DNA of 64,000 nt from CATQHS01 sp963422655 (GCA_963422655.1 OY730440.1:2108001-2172000), one strand, 5' to 3'; positions 25,501 to 33,526 are shown, counted from the first letter of the stretch. Notes: generated by a model from the sequence alone, not told the origin. Numbers and translations: made by a program.

Positions 25501-27116
25501 TCGCGACGCTCGGCCCGGGTCCAGTCCACGATCCCTCGCCAGTGTTCCTGCACCAGCTTCGAAGCCTTGATGGTGTTGGTGAAAGCGATAGCCCTCAGGC
25601 AGGCATGTTCACGGTGGCGTACCCCGGTGGGGCGGTTGCGTTCCACGCCAACGGTGAGCGGGTCGGCCAGCGCGTCCCAGCACCCCAGCAACTGCAACCA
25701 GCTCTGCGTGTCGAGCGTCTTGGTCTTTGCTTTTCTCTTGGCCTTTGCCTTCTCGCTGGTCCCATCAGCTCCAGCCCCCGGCGGGGGGGGGGGGTCCTCG
25801 TTGGTCGATCTCTGAATCCACTGCTTCCAGTAACCGCTGAGGTGTTCGATTCCGGCTTGTTCGTCCACGCCGATCACCACTACCTCGTAGTCGGTGAGAA
25901 GCCCTTGGTCGATGGCGGCGCCGAAGCTCATATCGTACAGCCGCGGGCCGTAGATGGTCTCGTCGTCCATGGAGTAGATCTCGGCTTCGGCTTCGGAGGC
26001 CTTGCTCTTGGCGGTGTCGGCGTAAATGCGCTGAGTGGCGGTCATATACAGGCGCTTGTCGGCAAGGATTTCGTACTCGTCGTGAACCAGCGTGAAACCG
26101 CTGCGTTCGTCCTCGTTACCGGGCAGCTCCACCCCGGTGGTGCGGTGCGCCTCGTCGCAGATCACCAGATCGAACGCTGGCACCCCCAGTCGCTGGGCCT
26201 CGGCGATCCTGGGCAGCGAATGGTAGGTGCAGAACACGGTATTGAGCGTCTCGGGCGACTCACGCTTCAGCTCCGAGGCGATCTTGGCCACGTCAGTGGT
26301 GACCGGCATGGCCAGCTCGGTGAGATCGGCGTCCTCGCTGGAACGTCCGGCCCTGGCATCGGAGCAAACCCCGATGTAGCGGTGCTCCATGCCTTGGCCC
26401 CGCTGAGCGGCCCACTCCCTCATGGTCTGGCCCATGAGAGCTATGGAAGGCACCAGATAGAGGACTCGCCCGCCCAGCCCGACGTTCTGCTCGGCTGCCC
26501 ACAGCGCAACCACCGACTTGCCGGTGCCGCAAGGCATGACCAGGCGACCCCGGTCGGCAGGGCCGTCGAACAACCGGCTGCGAATGGCGGCCAAGGCCTC
26601 GTGTTGATCGGGCCGAGGTTCGTAGCGACGGGCAGTGAAGGCGATTGTCGTCGGGTCGTCGATGTGGTCTCGCCAGTCGCCTACCGGCCAGGCGTCGAGG
26701 TCGTGACCGGTGATCACCTCGGCCCCGGCGTCGCTCAGCCGTTTCTGAGCGGTTGAGCTGTAATCGGTGGTGGCGACGAAGATGCGGGCGGCCCAGCGCG
26801 GGCCCACTGCCGCGGCCAGGAACGACTCCACGCCTCGGGTGGACACCGTGGTCGAGTCGTAGAACTTGCACTGGATGGCGCACAGTCCGCCCCCGAAAGC
26901 CTCGGTCTGCTCGCCGACGATGTCTATGCCGATGTCTTGACCCGGGCAGTCCGGCCATTCCCGCCACAACCAGAGGTTGCGGAATCGAGCCTTCCCGTAC
27001 TCGCCCGGATGGGCCCGGAGCGCGGCCTTGATCAGCCGCTCGAACTTGCGACCTTGAAAGGTCTTGGTGGCAGAGCCGGCCTTGATCCGCTCCAAGGCCT
27101 CGTGGAAATGCGGCAT
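22389..27116 (-). CDS. Type ISP restriction-modification enzyme (nuclease-helicase-methyltransferase), phase-variable
   Basis: The 1575-residue product combines an Mrr-like PD-(D/E)XK nuclease (GIDIV with Asp65, then IQCKFY with Gln82-Cys-Lys84), an SF2 helicase (Walker A MPCGTGKS near 194-201, DEAH at 321-324, later SAT-like MTATQRIY) and a gamma-type N6-adenine methyltransferase (LDPFAGTGTFLNR near 918, VGNPPWS near 1062). This order is that of type ISP enzymes such as LlaGI, which translocate along DNA and cleave unmodified phage DNA. The normal C-terminal specificity part is interrupted by two 17-nt homopolymers and five alternative tails; the remaining domain is at 21542-22249. A third tract lies at residues 442-446. 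The gene is divergent from an ABC permease, and the 108-nt gap should hold its promoter. Confidence 0.93.
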   Translation of the reverse strand: MPHFHEALERIKAGSATKTFQGRKFERLIKAALRAHPGEYGKARFRNLWLWREWPDCPGQDIGIDIVGEQTEAFGGGLCAIQCKFYDSTTVSTRGVESFLAAAVGPRWAARIFVATTDYSSTAQKRLSDAGAEVITGHDLDAWPVGDWRDHIDDPTTIAFTARRYEPRPDQHEALAAIRSRLFDGPADRGRLVMPCGTGKSVVALWAAEQNVGLGGRVLYLVPSIALMGQTMREWAAQRGQGMEHRYIGVCSDARAGRSSEDADLTELAMPVTTDVAKIASELKRESPETLNTVFCTYHSLPRIAEAQRLGVPAFDLVICDEAHRTTGVELPGNEDERSGFTLVHDEYEILADKRLYMTATQRIYADTAKSKASEAEAEIYSMDDETIYGPRLYDMSFGAAIDQGLLTDYEVVVIGVDEQAGIEHLSGYWKQWIQRSTNEDPPPPPGAGADGTSEKAKAKRKAKTKTLDTQSWLQLLGCWDALADPLTVGVERNRPTGVRHREHACLRAIAFTNTIKASKLVQEHWRGIVDWTRAERREQYRGHETLALDVVHIDGTMNAYERSKHLGWLRQAGDEGGARVLTNARCLTEGVDVPALDAVLFMAPKRSDIDVVQAVGRVMRRAEGKDVGYIVLPVLVPSGLTMVSDEVLRGSDFAQVWQVLRALRSHDERLRTYVNSVKLARKLPVRIIDTTGSRSADDDRDAIESVQLRMDLLPEVASVIVERVGDRQYWPRWGKQVADVTRRIQGRVTELVRTDRRAELLFRRFQLAMADTLRAEVADQDLTQMLAQHIVTQPVFDVLFGGRDFSTRNPIARAMKAMMAELVGSDDSHGLGNELDYLHHFYEVMRRQLSDIEDSDARLEILDHLYESFFKHAMPEATGRLGIAYTPTEIVDFILRSADGVCRREFGVGLTDPEVHVLDPFAGTGTFLNRLLTIRTDPDDGASDYLVTDADLARKFGAGPVGQGGVPVTQPAYEEDHLTQPEMHANEVVLLAYYIASLKIEEAYQQRTGAAEPYRPFRGIALVDTFNESTSTQQRLPDPGLEVNSQRVAKRKNLPLRVIVGNPPWSAGQKSASDNAANTRYDEIAQRIRETYGARGAGGKALGNIYVQAIRWASDRLDGTRGGIVAFVHPNSLTDGVSLAGMRAVLREEFTSVYVLNLRGDAYKQGAQFELEGDKIFGSASRNGVQLTVLVRNPNPVAGHSGAPYETTEDAATLRYAETPDRAKRQDKFRWLKDMGDVTSPQLTVVPETDNHDWRNLTDGTFGGLLPVYTTAKAPENAAFDAHALGVTTSCDPYVYSFTRSDLIDRVQTLINEYEYARRRVAYGIPVEAVMADTNLSDIKWTGPLKQSLKKNSPITFDESRIRQCLYRPFVKLWLYEDDRILSSVKTIAAMFPRHDATGKGGGGGEYSSPATPTRRSSEPWPSRHFPTFAGPEPSKPADSYLEHGGDPDDERSAIDIRGVGEQNHSRPSCDGAPDALPAPLDGAMTPPPPPEGQQSDPRQSHSTDPVRVRRRRPTLRPLRHRPTDPWPPQTEAILMTAPSNMAVFTVLGVEILADLHAGGAGQQTRCLPRQKRS
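22508..22639 (-). other. Alternative tail module U3
   Basis: Reads SRAILVNLTRQIPFGFVAAD, then QLFDLCATGRQTRGLPR, and stops with two adjacent TGA codons from 22510 downward. It is entered when tract 1 is modulo 2 and tract 2 is 16 or 19 (modulo 1); the computed product is 1535 residues. Its final bases double as the first codons of U4 in a different frame. Confidence 0.7.
22641..22657. repeat. Homopolymer tract 2: 17 G (C on coding strand)
   Basis: Seventeen consecutive G on the plus strand, read as a proline run on the minus strand. It immediately follows the stop of U2 and precedes U3. A change of one base moves translation from U4 to U3 or U5, so it fits a slipped-strand mispairing switch. 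Length accuracy depends on the assembly. Confidence 0.9.
22658..22783 (-). other. Alternative tail module U2
   Basis: Reads MEAILMMRDQQLTYGVLASR, then TIHDLHVTGRPTRCLPR, with a stop at 22658-22660 directly next to tract 2. It is entered when tract 1 is 16 or 19 (modulo 1); the predicted product is 1485 residues, with about 35 out-of-frame residues linking it to the body. Confidence 0.7.
22768..22896 (-). other. Alternative tail module U1
   Basis: Reads VLVTCNSNKAVFGTLAITTL, then PDLCGAGTVQASRFVPR, and ends RRS followed by two TGA codons. It directly follows tract 1 and is entered when tract 1 is 15 or 18 (modulo 0), giving a predicted 1449-residue product. It joins the methyltransferase end without a linker, as in ordinary type ISP proteins. 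Confidence 0.72.
22898..22914. repeat. Homopolymer tract 1: 17 C (G on coding strand)
   Basis: Seventeen consecutive C on the plus strand, read as glycines (residues about 1401-1406) on the minus strand, immediately after the conserved methyltransferase region ending in LWLYEDDRILSS. Its length modulo 3 chooses U1, U2 or pass-through to tract 2. Confidence 0.9.
25783..25794. repeat. Homopolymer tract 3: 12 G (C on coding strand)
   Basis: Twelve consecutive G on the plus strand encode part of a proline run (DPPPPPGAG, residues about 441-449) between the helicase lobes of the type ISP enzyme. The sequenced length keeps the frame open. Loss or gain of a base would truncate the protein before the methyltransferase. 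Confidence 0.9.
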
Positions 27117-27224
27117 GGTTCCTTCGCCGGTGGTGGACCCAACTCACAGACCATACTCGGCTTCGATATGTGGTATTCATGAACACTCTCAGGTGTGTGG
27201 ACCCGTTACTGCTAGGGGGCTGCG

Positions 27225-28145
27225 TTGCTTCGATGGTTCGTCAGGCGTGTCATCGCCGCCGCGCTGGTGGTTTTCGTAGTCACGTCGCTGGTCTTCGTGT
27301 TGACCCACGTCTTCACCGACCCGGCTGCGGTGTCACTGCCTTTGGAGGCCTCCGAGGAACTGCGTGAGGCGCGCCGGGAGAAGTTGGGGCTCAAACGACC
27401 ACTGGCCGAGCAGTACGGCGAGTTCGCCCTGGGGTTGGTGACCGGGGATCTGGGTCAGTCGTTCTGGCAGGACCGACCGGCCTCCGACATCGTGAGAGAA
27501 CGTCTACCGGCCACCCTGAAGCTGGTGGCCGGATCGATTGTGGTCACTGTGATACTGGCCCTTCCGCTCGGCATGCTGGCAGCGTGGTGGGAGAGACGGT
27601 TTCCCGATCACACCGTGCTCGGTTTCTCCATGGCTTCGATCAGCGCTCCGCCGTTCTGGATCGGCTACCTGCTGATCATCGTCTTCGCAGTTCAGCTCGG
27701 CTGGGTGCCGACCTTCGGATCCAGGGGGTTCACGTCGATAATCCTGCCGTCTCTGGCCATAGGGCTGGCCAGCGCCGGCCGTCTGGCCCAGATGACGCGC
27801 CGCAGCATCGTCGAAGAACTACGCCAGCCCTACGCCATCACGGCCCAGTCCCGAGGGTTCTCCCGGTCCTATACCATCGTCCATCACACCTTTCGCAACG
27901 TGGCCTCGAACTTCGTGACCTTCACGGGTTGGGAGATGACCCGGATGTTCACCGGCTATACGGTGGTGATAGAAGTGGTGTTCGCTTGGCCCGGGGTAGG
28001 CCGGATGGCGGTGCAGGCCATCGAGCAAAAGGATCTGATCCTGCTCCAGGCTGCAGTGGTGGTGCTGGCTACTCTCGTGGTTCTGACCAACTTGGCCGTC
28101 GACTTGATCCGGCGGCTGATCGACCCCAGGGTGGAGCTGTCGTGA
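27225..28145 (+). CDS. ABC transporter permease, DppB/OppB type
   Basis: A 306-residue inner-membrane permease of the peptide/nickel family with about six membrane segments. It has the conserved N-terminal region (RREKLGLKRPLAEQYGEF, typical of DppB) and an EAA-like loop (ITAQSRGFSRSYTIVHHTFR). TTG 27225 follows AGGGGG at 27214-27219. It is the first gene of a permease-permease-ATPase-ATPase operon. A matching solute-binding protein is not adjacent; the one at 41577-43205 is a candidate partner. Confidence 0.9.
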   Translation: MLRWFVRRVIAAALVVFVVTSLVFVLTHVFTDPAAVSLPLEASEELREARREKLGLKRPLAEQYGEFALGLVTGDLGQSFWQDRPASDIVRERLPATLKLVAGSIVVTVILALPLGMLAAWWERRFPDHTVLGFSMASISAPPFWIGYLLIIVFAVQLGWVPTFGSRGFTSIILPSLAIGLASAGRLAQMTRRSIVEELRQPYAITAQSRGFSRSYTIVHHTFRNVASNFVTFTGWEMTRMFTGYTVVIEVVFAWPGVGRMAVQAIEQKDLILLQAAVVVLATLVVLTNLAVDLIRRLIDPRVELS

Positions 28146-28150
28146 AATCG

Positions 28151-28180
28151 GAAGCGCACAGCACTGAAGCGCACAGCACT
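28151..28180. repeat. 15-nt perfect tandem duplication between permease genes
   Basis: GAAGCGCACAGCACT occurs twice head to tail directly after the stop of the first permease gene and before GTG 28201. It is a further example of short junction duplication. Confidence 0.88.
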
Positions 28181-28200
28181 GACAACGAGATGGCAGGCCC

Positions 28201-29154
28201 GTGACCTCGTCGATCTCCGACTTCGGTTCGCCCTCGAGCGAAAGCTCCGATGCTGACTCTCGCACCGAAACCGGGCGGTTCGCCGATCTACGCAGTCACC
28301 TGCTCAAATCCAAAGCCGGGATAGCCGGCGTGGCCATCACCGGAGCCTTTGCATTGGCAGCCGTGATAGGGCCGTGGATACCTTTCCTCGCCGACCCGGC
28401 CCTCCAGAGCCTGCCGGACCGTCTGAAACCACCGGTGGGCTGGGGCGGGACTTGGTCCCACCCTCTCGGCACCGATCAGCTCGGGCGTGACATCCTGGCT
28501 CGGCTCGTGGACGGGGCTCGGGTGTCCCTGCTGGTGGGCTTGGCCGCGGTCGGGGTGGCGGCGCTGGTCGGAACTCTGTTGGGCTTGATGGCTGGCTACT
28601 TCGGGGGTTGGACCGACGCCGCCATCACGTCGGTGGCCGACATACAGATAGCTTTCCCCGGGGTGCTGGCCGGGTTGATATTCGTCGTCATCTTCGGACC
28701 CAGCGTCTGGATAGTCATCGCGGTCATCGCTATGTCGGGGTGGATGGTCTTCACCAGGGTTACTCGAAATCTCGTGTTCACGTTGCGAACGGCGCTGTTC
28801 GTGGAAGCGGCCGAGATGAACGGTTCCGGATCGCCCCGGATCATGAGACGACATCTGTTTCCCAATCTGGTGAGTTCGCTCATCACCCTCGTGGTTCTCG
28901 AACTGGCCGCCGCCATATTGTCGGAGTCGGCCTTCTCGTTTCTCGGCTTCGGGGTCCAGCCGCCGCAGTCCTCGTGGGGTCTGATGATCCAGCAGGGCAA
29001 GGATTACATCACTCACGCCTGGTGGATCGTGACCTTCGCCGGGATGGCCATCGCCCTAGCCGTTCTCGGGGTCAACTTGTTGTCGCTGTGGCTCCAGTCC
29101 TTCAACGACGTGGCCGAGCGTGAGCAGGTCATCCTCGACCAGCCCGGCATGTGA
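28201..29154 (+). CDS. ABC transporter permease, DppC/OppC type
   Basis: The 317-residue permease has the DppC-type hallmark HPLGTDQLGRDILARLVDGA near residue 88, an EAA loop (FVEAAEMNGSGSPRIMRRHL) and the C-terminal AFSFLGFGVQPPQSSWGLM. A long polar N-terminus precedes the first membrane helix. GTG 28201 is used; no later start fits better. It pairs with the DppB-type protein to form the channel. Confidence 0.9.
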   Translation: MTSSISDFGSPSSESSDADSRTETGRFADLRSHLLKSKAGIAGVAITGAFALAAVIGPWIPFLADPALQSLPDRLKPPVGWGGTWSHPLGTDQLGRDILARLVDGARVSLLVGLAAVGVAALVGTLLGLMAGYFGGWTDAAITSVADIQIAFPGVLAGLIFVVIFGPSVWIVIAVIAMSGWMVFTRVTRNLVFTLRTALFVEAAEMNGSGSPRIMRRHLFPNLVSSLITLVVLELAAAILSESAFSFLGFGVQPPQSSWGLMIQQGKDYITHAWWIVTFAGMAIALAVLGVNLLSLWLQSFNDVAEREQVILDQPGM

Positions 29155-29155
29155 C

Positions 29156-30154
29156 ATGACTGACGTTGCCGGCCGCTTGCTCGAGATAGAGGACTTGACC
29201 GTCGGGTTCCCCACCCGGGAGGGAACTGTCTTGGGGGTCGATCACCTGAGCCTCGACGTCGGTTCCCACGAACGCCTGGGTGTGGTCGGCGAGTCGGGAT
29301 CGGGCAAGAGCGTGATGGGGCTGGCCATCCTGGGCATGGTGCTACCCCCGGGCCGGATAGTGGGGGGGTCCGTGCGCTGGAAGGGCGAGGACATGTTCGA
29401 TCCGGCCGTGGCCAACCGGGTCCGGGGCCGCGAGGTGGCCATGATCTTTCAAGACCCGATGGTCTCGCTCAACCCCCTCAAAACGGTAGGCGCTCAGTTG
29501 CGAGAGCTGCTGCGGCGCCGGGCCGGGCTGCAGGGCCGGGCCGTCCGGGATCGTTCGCTCGAACTGCTCGAGCTCGTCGGCATCGCCAACCCGCGGGAAC
29601 GGCTGAAAGCCTATGCCTTCGAGCTGTCGGGGGGCATGCGCCAGCGAGTCATGATCGCCACCGCTTTGGCCTGCGAGCCGGAGCTGCTGATCGCGGACGA
29701 GCCGACCACCGGTCTGGACGTGACCATCCAGGACCAAGTCCTGGCTCTGCTGCACGACCTGTCCACCGAGCTCGGTGTGTCGGTGCTCATGATCACCCAC
29801 GATCTGGGCGTGGTGGCTCAGTTCTGTGACCGGGTTCAGGTCATGTACGCCGGACGCATCGTCGAGCGAGCACCGATCGCAGAGATGTTCGCCGATCCTC
29901 AGCACCCCTATTCGCTGGGTCTGCTGCGATCGGTTCCCCGGGTCGACCGCGACTCCGAGGTGTTGGAAGGGATACCGGGCGAGCCGCTGGACCGGGCCCG
30001 GTTGCCTCCGGGTTGCGCCTTCGAGCCCCGCTGCCCCGAGGCCCGGGATCGCTGCCTACAAGACCCGCCCCAGCTACTGCCGATCGCGGGCCGGCAGTGG
30101 GTGGCGTGTTTCAATCGTACGAGCTCCCCGTCCCGGTCGGCGCTGTCACCATGA
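29156..30154 (+). CDS. ABC transporter ATP-binding protein, DppD/OppD type
   Basis: The 332-residue ATPase shows Walker A GESGSGKS near residue 47, Q-loop FQDPMVSLNP, signature ELSGGMRQR, Walker B LLIADEPTTGLDVT and the H-loop THD. The C-terminal oligopeptide-binding domain signature (PPGCAFEPRCPEARDRC) with its Cys residues is typical of Dpp/Opp ATPases. It starts 1 nt after the permease stop and overlaps the second ATPase by 4 nt. Confidence 0.92.
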   Translation: MTDVAGRLLEIEDLTVGFPTREGTVLGVDHLSLDVGSHERLGVVGESGSGKSVMGLAILGMVLPPGRIVGGSVRWKGEDMFDPAVANRVRGREVAMIFQDPMVSLNPLKTVGAQLRELLRRRAGLQGRAVRDRSLELLELVGIANPRERLKAYAFELSGGMRQRVMIATALACEPELLIADEPTTGLDVTIQDQVLALLHDLSTELGVSVLMITHDLGVVAQFCDRVQVMYAGRIVERAPIAEMFADPQHPYSLGLLRSVPRVDRDSEVLEGIPGEPLDRARLPPGCAFEPRCPEARDRCLQDPPQLLPIAGRQWVACFNRTSSPSRSALSP

Positions 30155-31143
30155 CCGAGAACCAGGCCGTGGACTGGCCCCCCGACCGGGATCAGCCCAT
30201 AATCGAGGGCCGGGCTCTCACCGTCCATTTCAGTCGGCAGGTGGGCAGCCGCCGTCGTACCGTCCACGCCCTCGATGATTTCGAGATCGCCATAGCCCCC
30301 GGCGAAACCGTGGGGTTGGTGGGCGAGTCCGGCTGCGGCAAGTCCACCGCGGGGCGCGCCTTGCTGGGCGCAGTCCAGCCCACCGCGGGCCGGGTCATCT
30401 TTCGAGGCGAAGACGTTACCGATCTGAGCCGGTCACGCTGGCGGGCCATGCGTAAGCACGTGCAGATGATCTTCCAAGACCCGTATTCGGCCCTGAACCC
30501 CAAGCGGAAGATCGGCGAGAGCATCGCCGAGCCCTACCTGGTCCACACCCGGATCCGGGGCAAGGAGCTGGCCACGGCTGTCACCGATCTACTGGAGATG
30601 GTGGGGCTGCCGGCCGGGGCCGCCAGCAAGTATCCCCATGCCTTCTCGGGCGGTCAGCGTCAGCGGGTCGTCATTGCTCGGGCTCTGGCGTTGCGGCCCG
30701 GATTCGTAGTGGCCGACGAGGCTACATCCGCCTTGGACGTGTCGATTCAAGCCCAGATCGTGAACCTGATGCAGGAGCTGCAAACCGCCGTCGGCCTTTC
30801 TTACCTGTTCATCTCCCACAATCTGGCCGTCGTTCGCCACATCTCGGATCGGGTGGCGATCATGTACCTGGGCCGGTTGGTGGAGATCGGTTCCCGAACG
30901 GACATCTACGAGAACCCGACTCACCCCTACTCTCAGGCACTGCTGTCGGCCGTTCCCGTGCCGGACCCAACCGGCCGAACCACCCACATCCCTCTGACCG
31001 GCGACCTCCCCAGTCCGATGGACCCACCCCGGGGGTGCCGCTTCAACACCCGGTGCCCGCTCGCGGTAGACCGGTGTTTCGATGACCGACCCCCGCTGGA
31101 GGAACGCTCCGCGGGGCACTTCGTTGCCTGCTGGGTGAATTGA
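30151..31143 (+). CDS. ABC transporter ATP-binding protein, DppF/OppF type
   Basis: A 330-residue ATPase with Walker A GESGCGKST near residue 61, FQDPYSALNPKR, signature FSGGQRQRV, Walker B VVADEATSALDVS and the C-terminal RGCRFNTRCPLAVDRC domain. It completes the heterodimeric motor with the OppD-type protein. ATG 30151 overlaps the preceding stop (ATGA). Confidence 0.92.
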   Translation: MTENQAVDWPPDRDQPIIEGRALTVHFSRQVGSRRRTVHALDDFEIAIAPGETVGLVGESGCGKSTAGRALLGAVQPTAGRVIFRGEDVTDLSRSRWRAMRKHVQMIFQDPYSALNPKRKIGESIAEPYLVHTRIRGKELATAVTDLLEMVGLPAGAASKYPHAFSGGQRQRVVIARALALRPGFVVADEATSALDVSIQAQIVNLMQELQTAVGLSYLFISHNLAVVRHISDRVAIMYLGRLVEIGSRTDIYENPTHPYSQALLSAVPVPDPTGRTTHIPLTGDLPSPMDPPRGCRFNTRCPLAVDRCFDDRPPLEERSAGHFVACWVN

Positions 31144-31167
31144 GCTCGTCGGTGAATTGAGCTCGTC
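31134..31167. repeat. 17-nt perfect tandem duplication over a stop-start junction
   Basis: GGTGAATTGAGCTCGTC occurs twice. The first copy contains the OppF stop (31141-31143) and the second contains the TTG at 31157 used by the MFS gene. Confidence 0.9.
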
Positions 31168-32347
31168 GCCTGCCAACCAGCCGCAAGCCTTACCCGAACG
31201 GCGCTGGATCCCGTTCGGGTATCTATTCGTCCTGTATTTCGTACTGGGCGGGTCCGAGACGATGATCTCCCCGCTGTTCCCGCTGATGCGGAGAGACCTG
31301 GATCTGGAGGAGACCCACCAAGCCGTCATCTTGGCCGTGGTGGCCGCAGGCATCGCCTCCTTCAATATCATCAGCGGTGCTGCCAGCCGCCGGTTGAGAG
31401 ATCGAGATCTGGTGCGGTTGGCCGCCGTCTCTTTGGCTGTCGGCATGGTCGTGTCGGGGGCGGCGCCGTCGTTCTGGCCGCTGCTGGCCGGTCAGGCCTT
31501 GCTGGGGATCGCCTTCGGGATCTTCTTCCCGCCCGCTCTGGCCGGTGTGGCCCGCCTGTACCCCGGCGCGGTGGGCAAGGCCATCGCCGCTTACGGGCTG
31601 GCCTACTCCTTCGGGCTGGCCGGGGCCGCTCTCACCGGCAATCTGGGCGAAGGCAACTGGCGCTGGGCCTTCTACGCCTGCATTTTGCCGGCCGTGGTGG
31701 CTGTCGCTTGGGTGCCGAGCTGGCCCGAGCCCGATCCGGACCCCACGCCCCTGCCGCTGCTGGCCCAGCTCGGCCAGTACGCCCGCATGGCGACCTTACG
31801 CCGGTCGTTGATGGCCAGTTTCGGGGGCATCTCCATGCACTACGTGGTGATCTCTTTCGCTCCCGTCTACTTCGAGGATCGCGGCATCCACCTGGGGCTC
31901 GTAGTCAGCCTCATAGCGGCAGGACGGTTTCTGTCGGCGGCTGTGAAACTCATCGGCGGCGCCCTCTACGACCGCTACGGCGGGCTGTGGACGGTTCGGT
32001 TCATGATGCTGGCGACATCGGTGCTGGGGGTCCCGATGCTGGGGGTCCCGCCCGGCGTCGGCGTTTTCTTGTTGGTTCCCTTCGTAGGGATGGCAGTTTC
32101 GGTGTTCCCGGTGGCCAACGCCATGCTGGTGGGTTCTCTCCCGCCCCAGTCCGGTTTGGGCATCGGTGCCTACCGGGCGGCGCTGCTGGGCTCGGCGGCA
32201 CTGCTGTCCGGCATCGTCAGCCTGCTGCTGCGTTACTTCGAGCTCGAAGTGCTGATGCTGGCGTCGTTGGTTCTGCCCCTGCTGGTTGCCGCCGCCGCCC
32301 ATGCCGCCATGGCCAAGCCGGGACCATCCGGAGGGATCCATATCTAG
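31157..32347 (+). CDS. MFS transporter
   Basis: A 396-residue protein with about 12 hydrophobic segments and an MFS-like loop after the second helix (SGAASRRLRDRDLVRL). The central break is around residue 200 (a proline/aspartate-rich loop). TTG 31157 is the likely start, lying in a duplicated segment; downstream ATG codons fall inside the first helix. It follows the ABC operon by 13 nt and may export or import a product of the same pathway. Confidence 0.85.
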   Translation: MSSSPANQPQALPERRWIPFGYLFVLYFVLGGSETMISPLFPLMRRDLDLEETHQAVILAVVAAGIASFNIISGAASRRLRDRDLVRLAAVSLAVGMVVSGAAPSFWPLLAGQALLGIAFGIFFPPALAGVARLYPGAVGKAIAAYGLAYSFGLAGAALTGNLGEGNWRWAFYACILPAVVAVAWVPSWPEPDPDPTPLPLLAQLGQYARMATLRRSLMASFGGISMHYVVISFAPVYFEDRGIHLGLVVSLIAAGRFLSAAVKLIGGALYDRYGGLWTVRFMMLATSVLGVPMLGVPPGVGVFLLVPFVGMAVSVFPVANAMLVGSLPPQSGLGIGAYRAALLGSAALLSGIVSLLLRYFELEVLMLASLVLPLLVAAAAHAAMAKPGPSGGIHI

Positions 32348-32419
32348 CAGAACCAGATATGTAGTCGGGTCGAACTCCCCGTCGAGGCTGTCCTGTGGAC
32401 CGATCCGGTACCGGCGGTT

Positions 32420-32665
32420 TCAGTGACTGGCGCCAACCAGCTCTGAGATACCGATCCGCTGTTCGATACGGGCAGTGCGGGCGGCCACCTCGTCGAGACG
32501 GACGGTCACCATTTCGAGGCGGACGGTCACGGCGTCGATTTTGGCGGTCAGGTCACGATTCACGTCCTCGATGCGGGAAGCTACCCTGTCGATGCGGGCG
32601 TTCGTTTCGTCTATACGAACGTTCGTTTCGTCGATGCGGGCGTTCGTTGCCCGGGCCGGGTTACC
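32420..32665 (-). other. Open coiled-coil frame directly after, and in frame with, the GntR stop
   Basis: Minus-strand codons run without a stop for about 80 residues between the GntR TGA (32666-32668) and a TGA at 32420-32422. The sequence is a clear heptad-like coil (ARIDETNVRIDETNARIDR, then VTVRLEMVTVRLDEVAARTA). No good start codon lies near its beginning. It could be a lost C-terminal extension of GntR, a start-less remnant, or a readthrough tail. Amino-acid periodicity, not DNA repeats alone, supports past coding use. Confidence 0.45.
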
Positions 32666-33349
32666 TCAGCCCGGTGCGTCACCACCGGCCTCCGCGTTGC
32701 CGGCCGCCCGTTCGAAGGTCTCGAGAGCGTCGGTGATGTGCTCCCGCATCAGCCTGAGGGCTGCGTCGGCGTCACCGGAGGCCACTGCCTCGTAGATGGC
32801 CTCGTGCTCGCCCCAGGTGATGTCGCCCCGGGCGTCCACCACCACCGAGAACACCAACTCGGTCTGCTGGCGCAGCGGGTTGATCACCTGTTCCAGAAAG
32901 GGGTTCCCGGCCGCCTGCTCCACGGCCAAGTGGAAGTCGCGGTGGTGAGCGGCCGCGGCCACGGTGTCTCCGGCCTCGGTGGCGGCCCGGCCTCGGGTGA
33001 GGCAGTCCTGGAGCCGGGTCAAGTCCTCGTCGGTGCGCCTCAGGGAGGCCTGGCTGATTGCGTAGCCCTCCACTACCAGTCGGAGCTCTTGGATCAGTCG
33101 TACCTGCTCGTGGTCGATCATGCACACGTAGGCACCCTTGCGGGGGATGACCTCGACCAACCCGGTCGCCTCCAGCGACCGGATGGCCTCCCGGACCGGG
33201 TTGCGGCTGACCCCGAGCCGCTCGGCCAATTGCCCTTCGACCAGACGCTCTCCCGGCGCCAGCTCGCCGTCGATGATCATCGAGCGGATCCGGCCGGCCA
33301 CTTTCTCACGCAGAGGTCGATGTTCGACGTGATGGTTCAACCGATGCAA
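32666..33349 (-). CDS. GntR family regulator, FCD (FadR-like) subfamily
   Basis: This 227-residue regulator has an N-terminal winged helix (REKVAGRIRSMIIDGELAPG, then EGQLAERLGVSRNPVREAIR) and a C-terminal FCD helical domain with candidate metal-binding residues (Asp/His in HHRDFHLAVEQAAGNPFLE, and His in WGEHEAIYEAV). FCD regulators bind small carboxylates. It is divergent from the epimerase gene. A short palindromic ATATTGTATA site in that gap recurs before two other units, so it is probably the regulator of the 33527-43205 cluster. Confidence 0.92.
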   Translation of the reverse strand: MHRLNHHVEHRPLREKVAGRIRSMIIDGELAPGERLVEGQLAERLGVSRNPVREAIRSLEATGLVEVIPRKGAYVCMIDHEQVRLIQELRLVVEGYAISQASLRRTDEDLTRLQDCLTRGRAATEAGDTVAAAAHHRDFHLAVEQAAGNPFLEQVINPLRQQTELVFSVVVDARGDITWGEHEAIYEAVASGDADAALRLMREHITDALETFERAAGNAEAGGDAPG

Positions 33350-33435
33350 CTCCGAACCGGGCTCGGTTCCCGTTGCCTACGGCTCGCATGAACAACGGTT
33401 CGCAGGGACTTCACATGCAGGACTGCTGGTATTCG

Positions 33436-33450
33436 CAATATTGTATAAAG
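33436..33450. promoter_or_regulatory. Candidate GntR operator, copy 1
   Basis: The core ATATTGTATA (33438-33447) is AT-rich in a GC-rich setting and lies between the divergent GntR and epimerase genes, about 80 nt from each. The same ten bases occur at 37008 and 41446. FCD-type GntR proteins often bind TTGTATACAA-like palindromes; this copy has a weaker right arm. Confidence 0.55.
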
Positions 33451-33526
33451 CTCCTGCCATCGTTACTATCGTCCGACCCTGACGCGATGGGCAGGCGCAA
33501 CGGGTCCGACCCACAGGAGGGCGAGC

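Noticed and set aside
25116..26756. Long open frame (546 codons) on the plus strand, antisense to the type ISP gene
   Set aside because: The minus-strand frame carries clear nuclease, helicase and methyltransferase motifs; this is a GC-rich antisense shadow with no recognisable domain.
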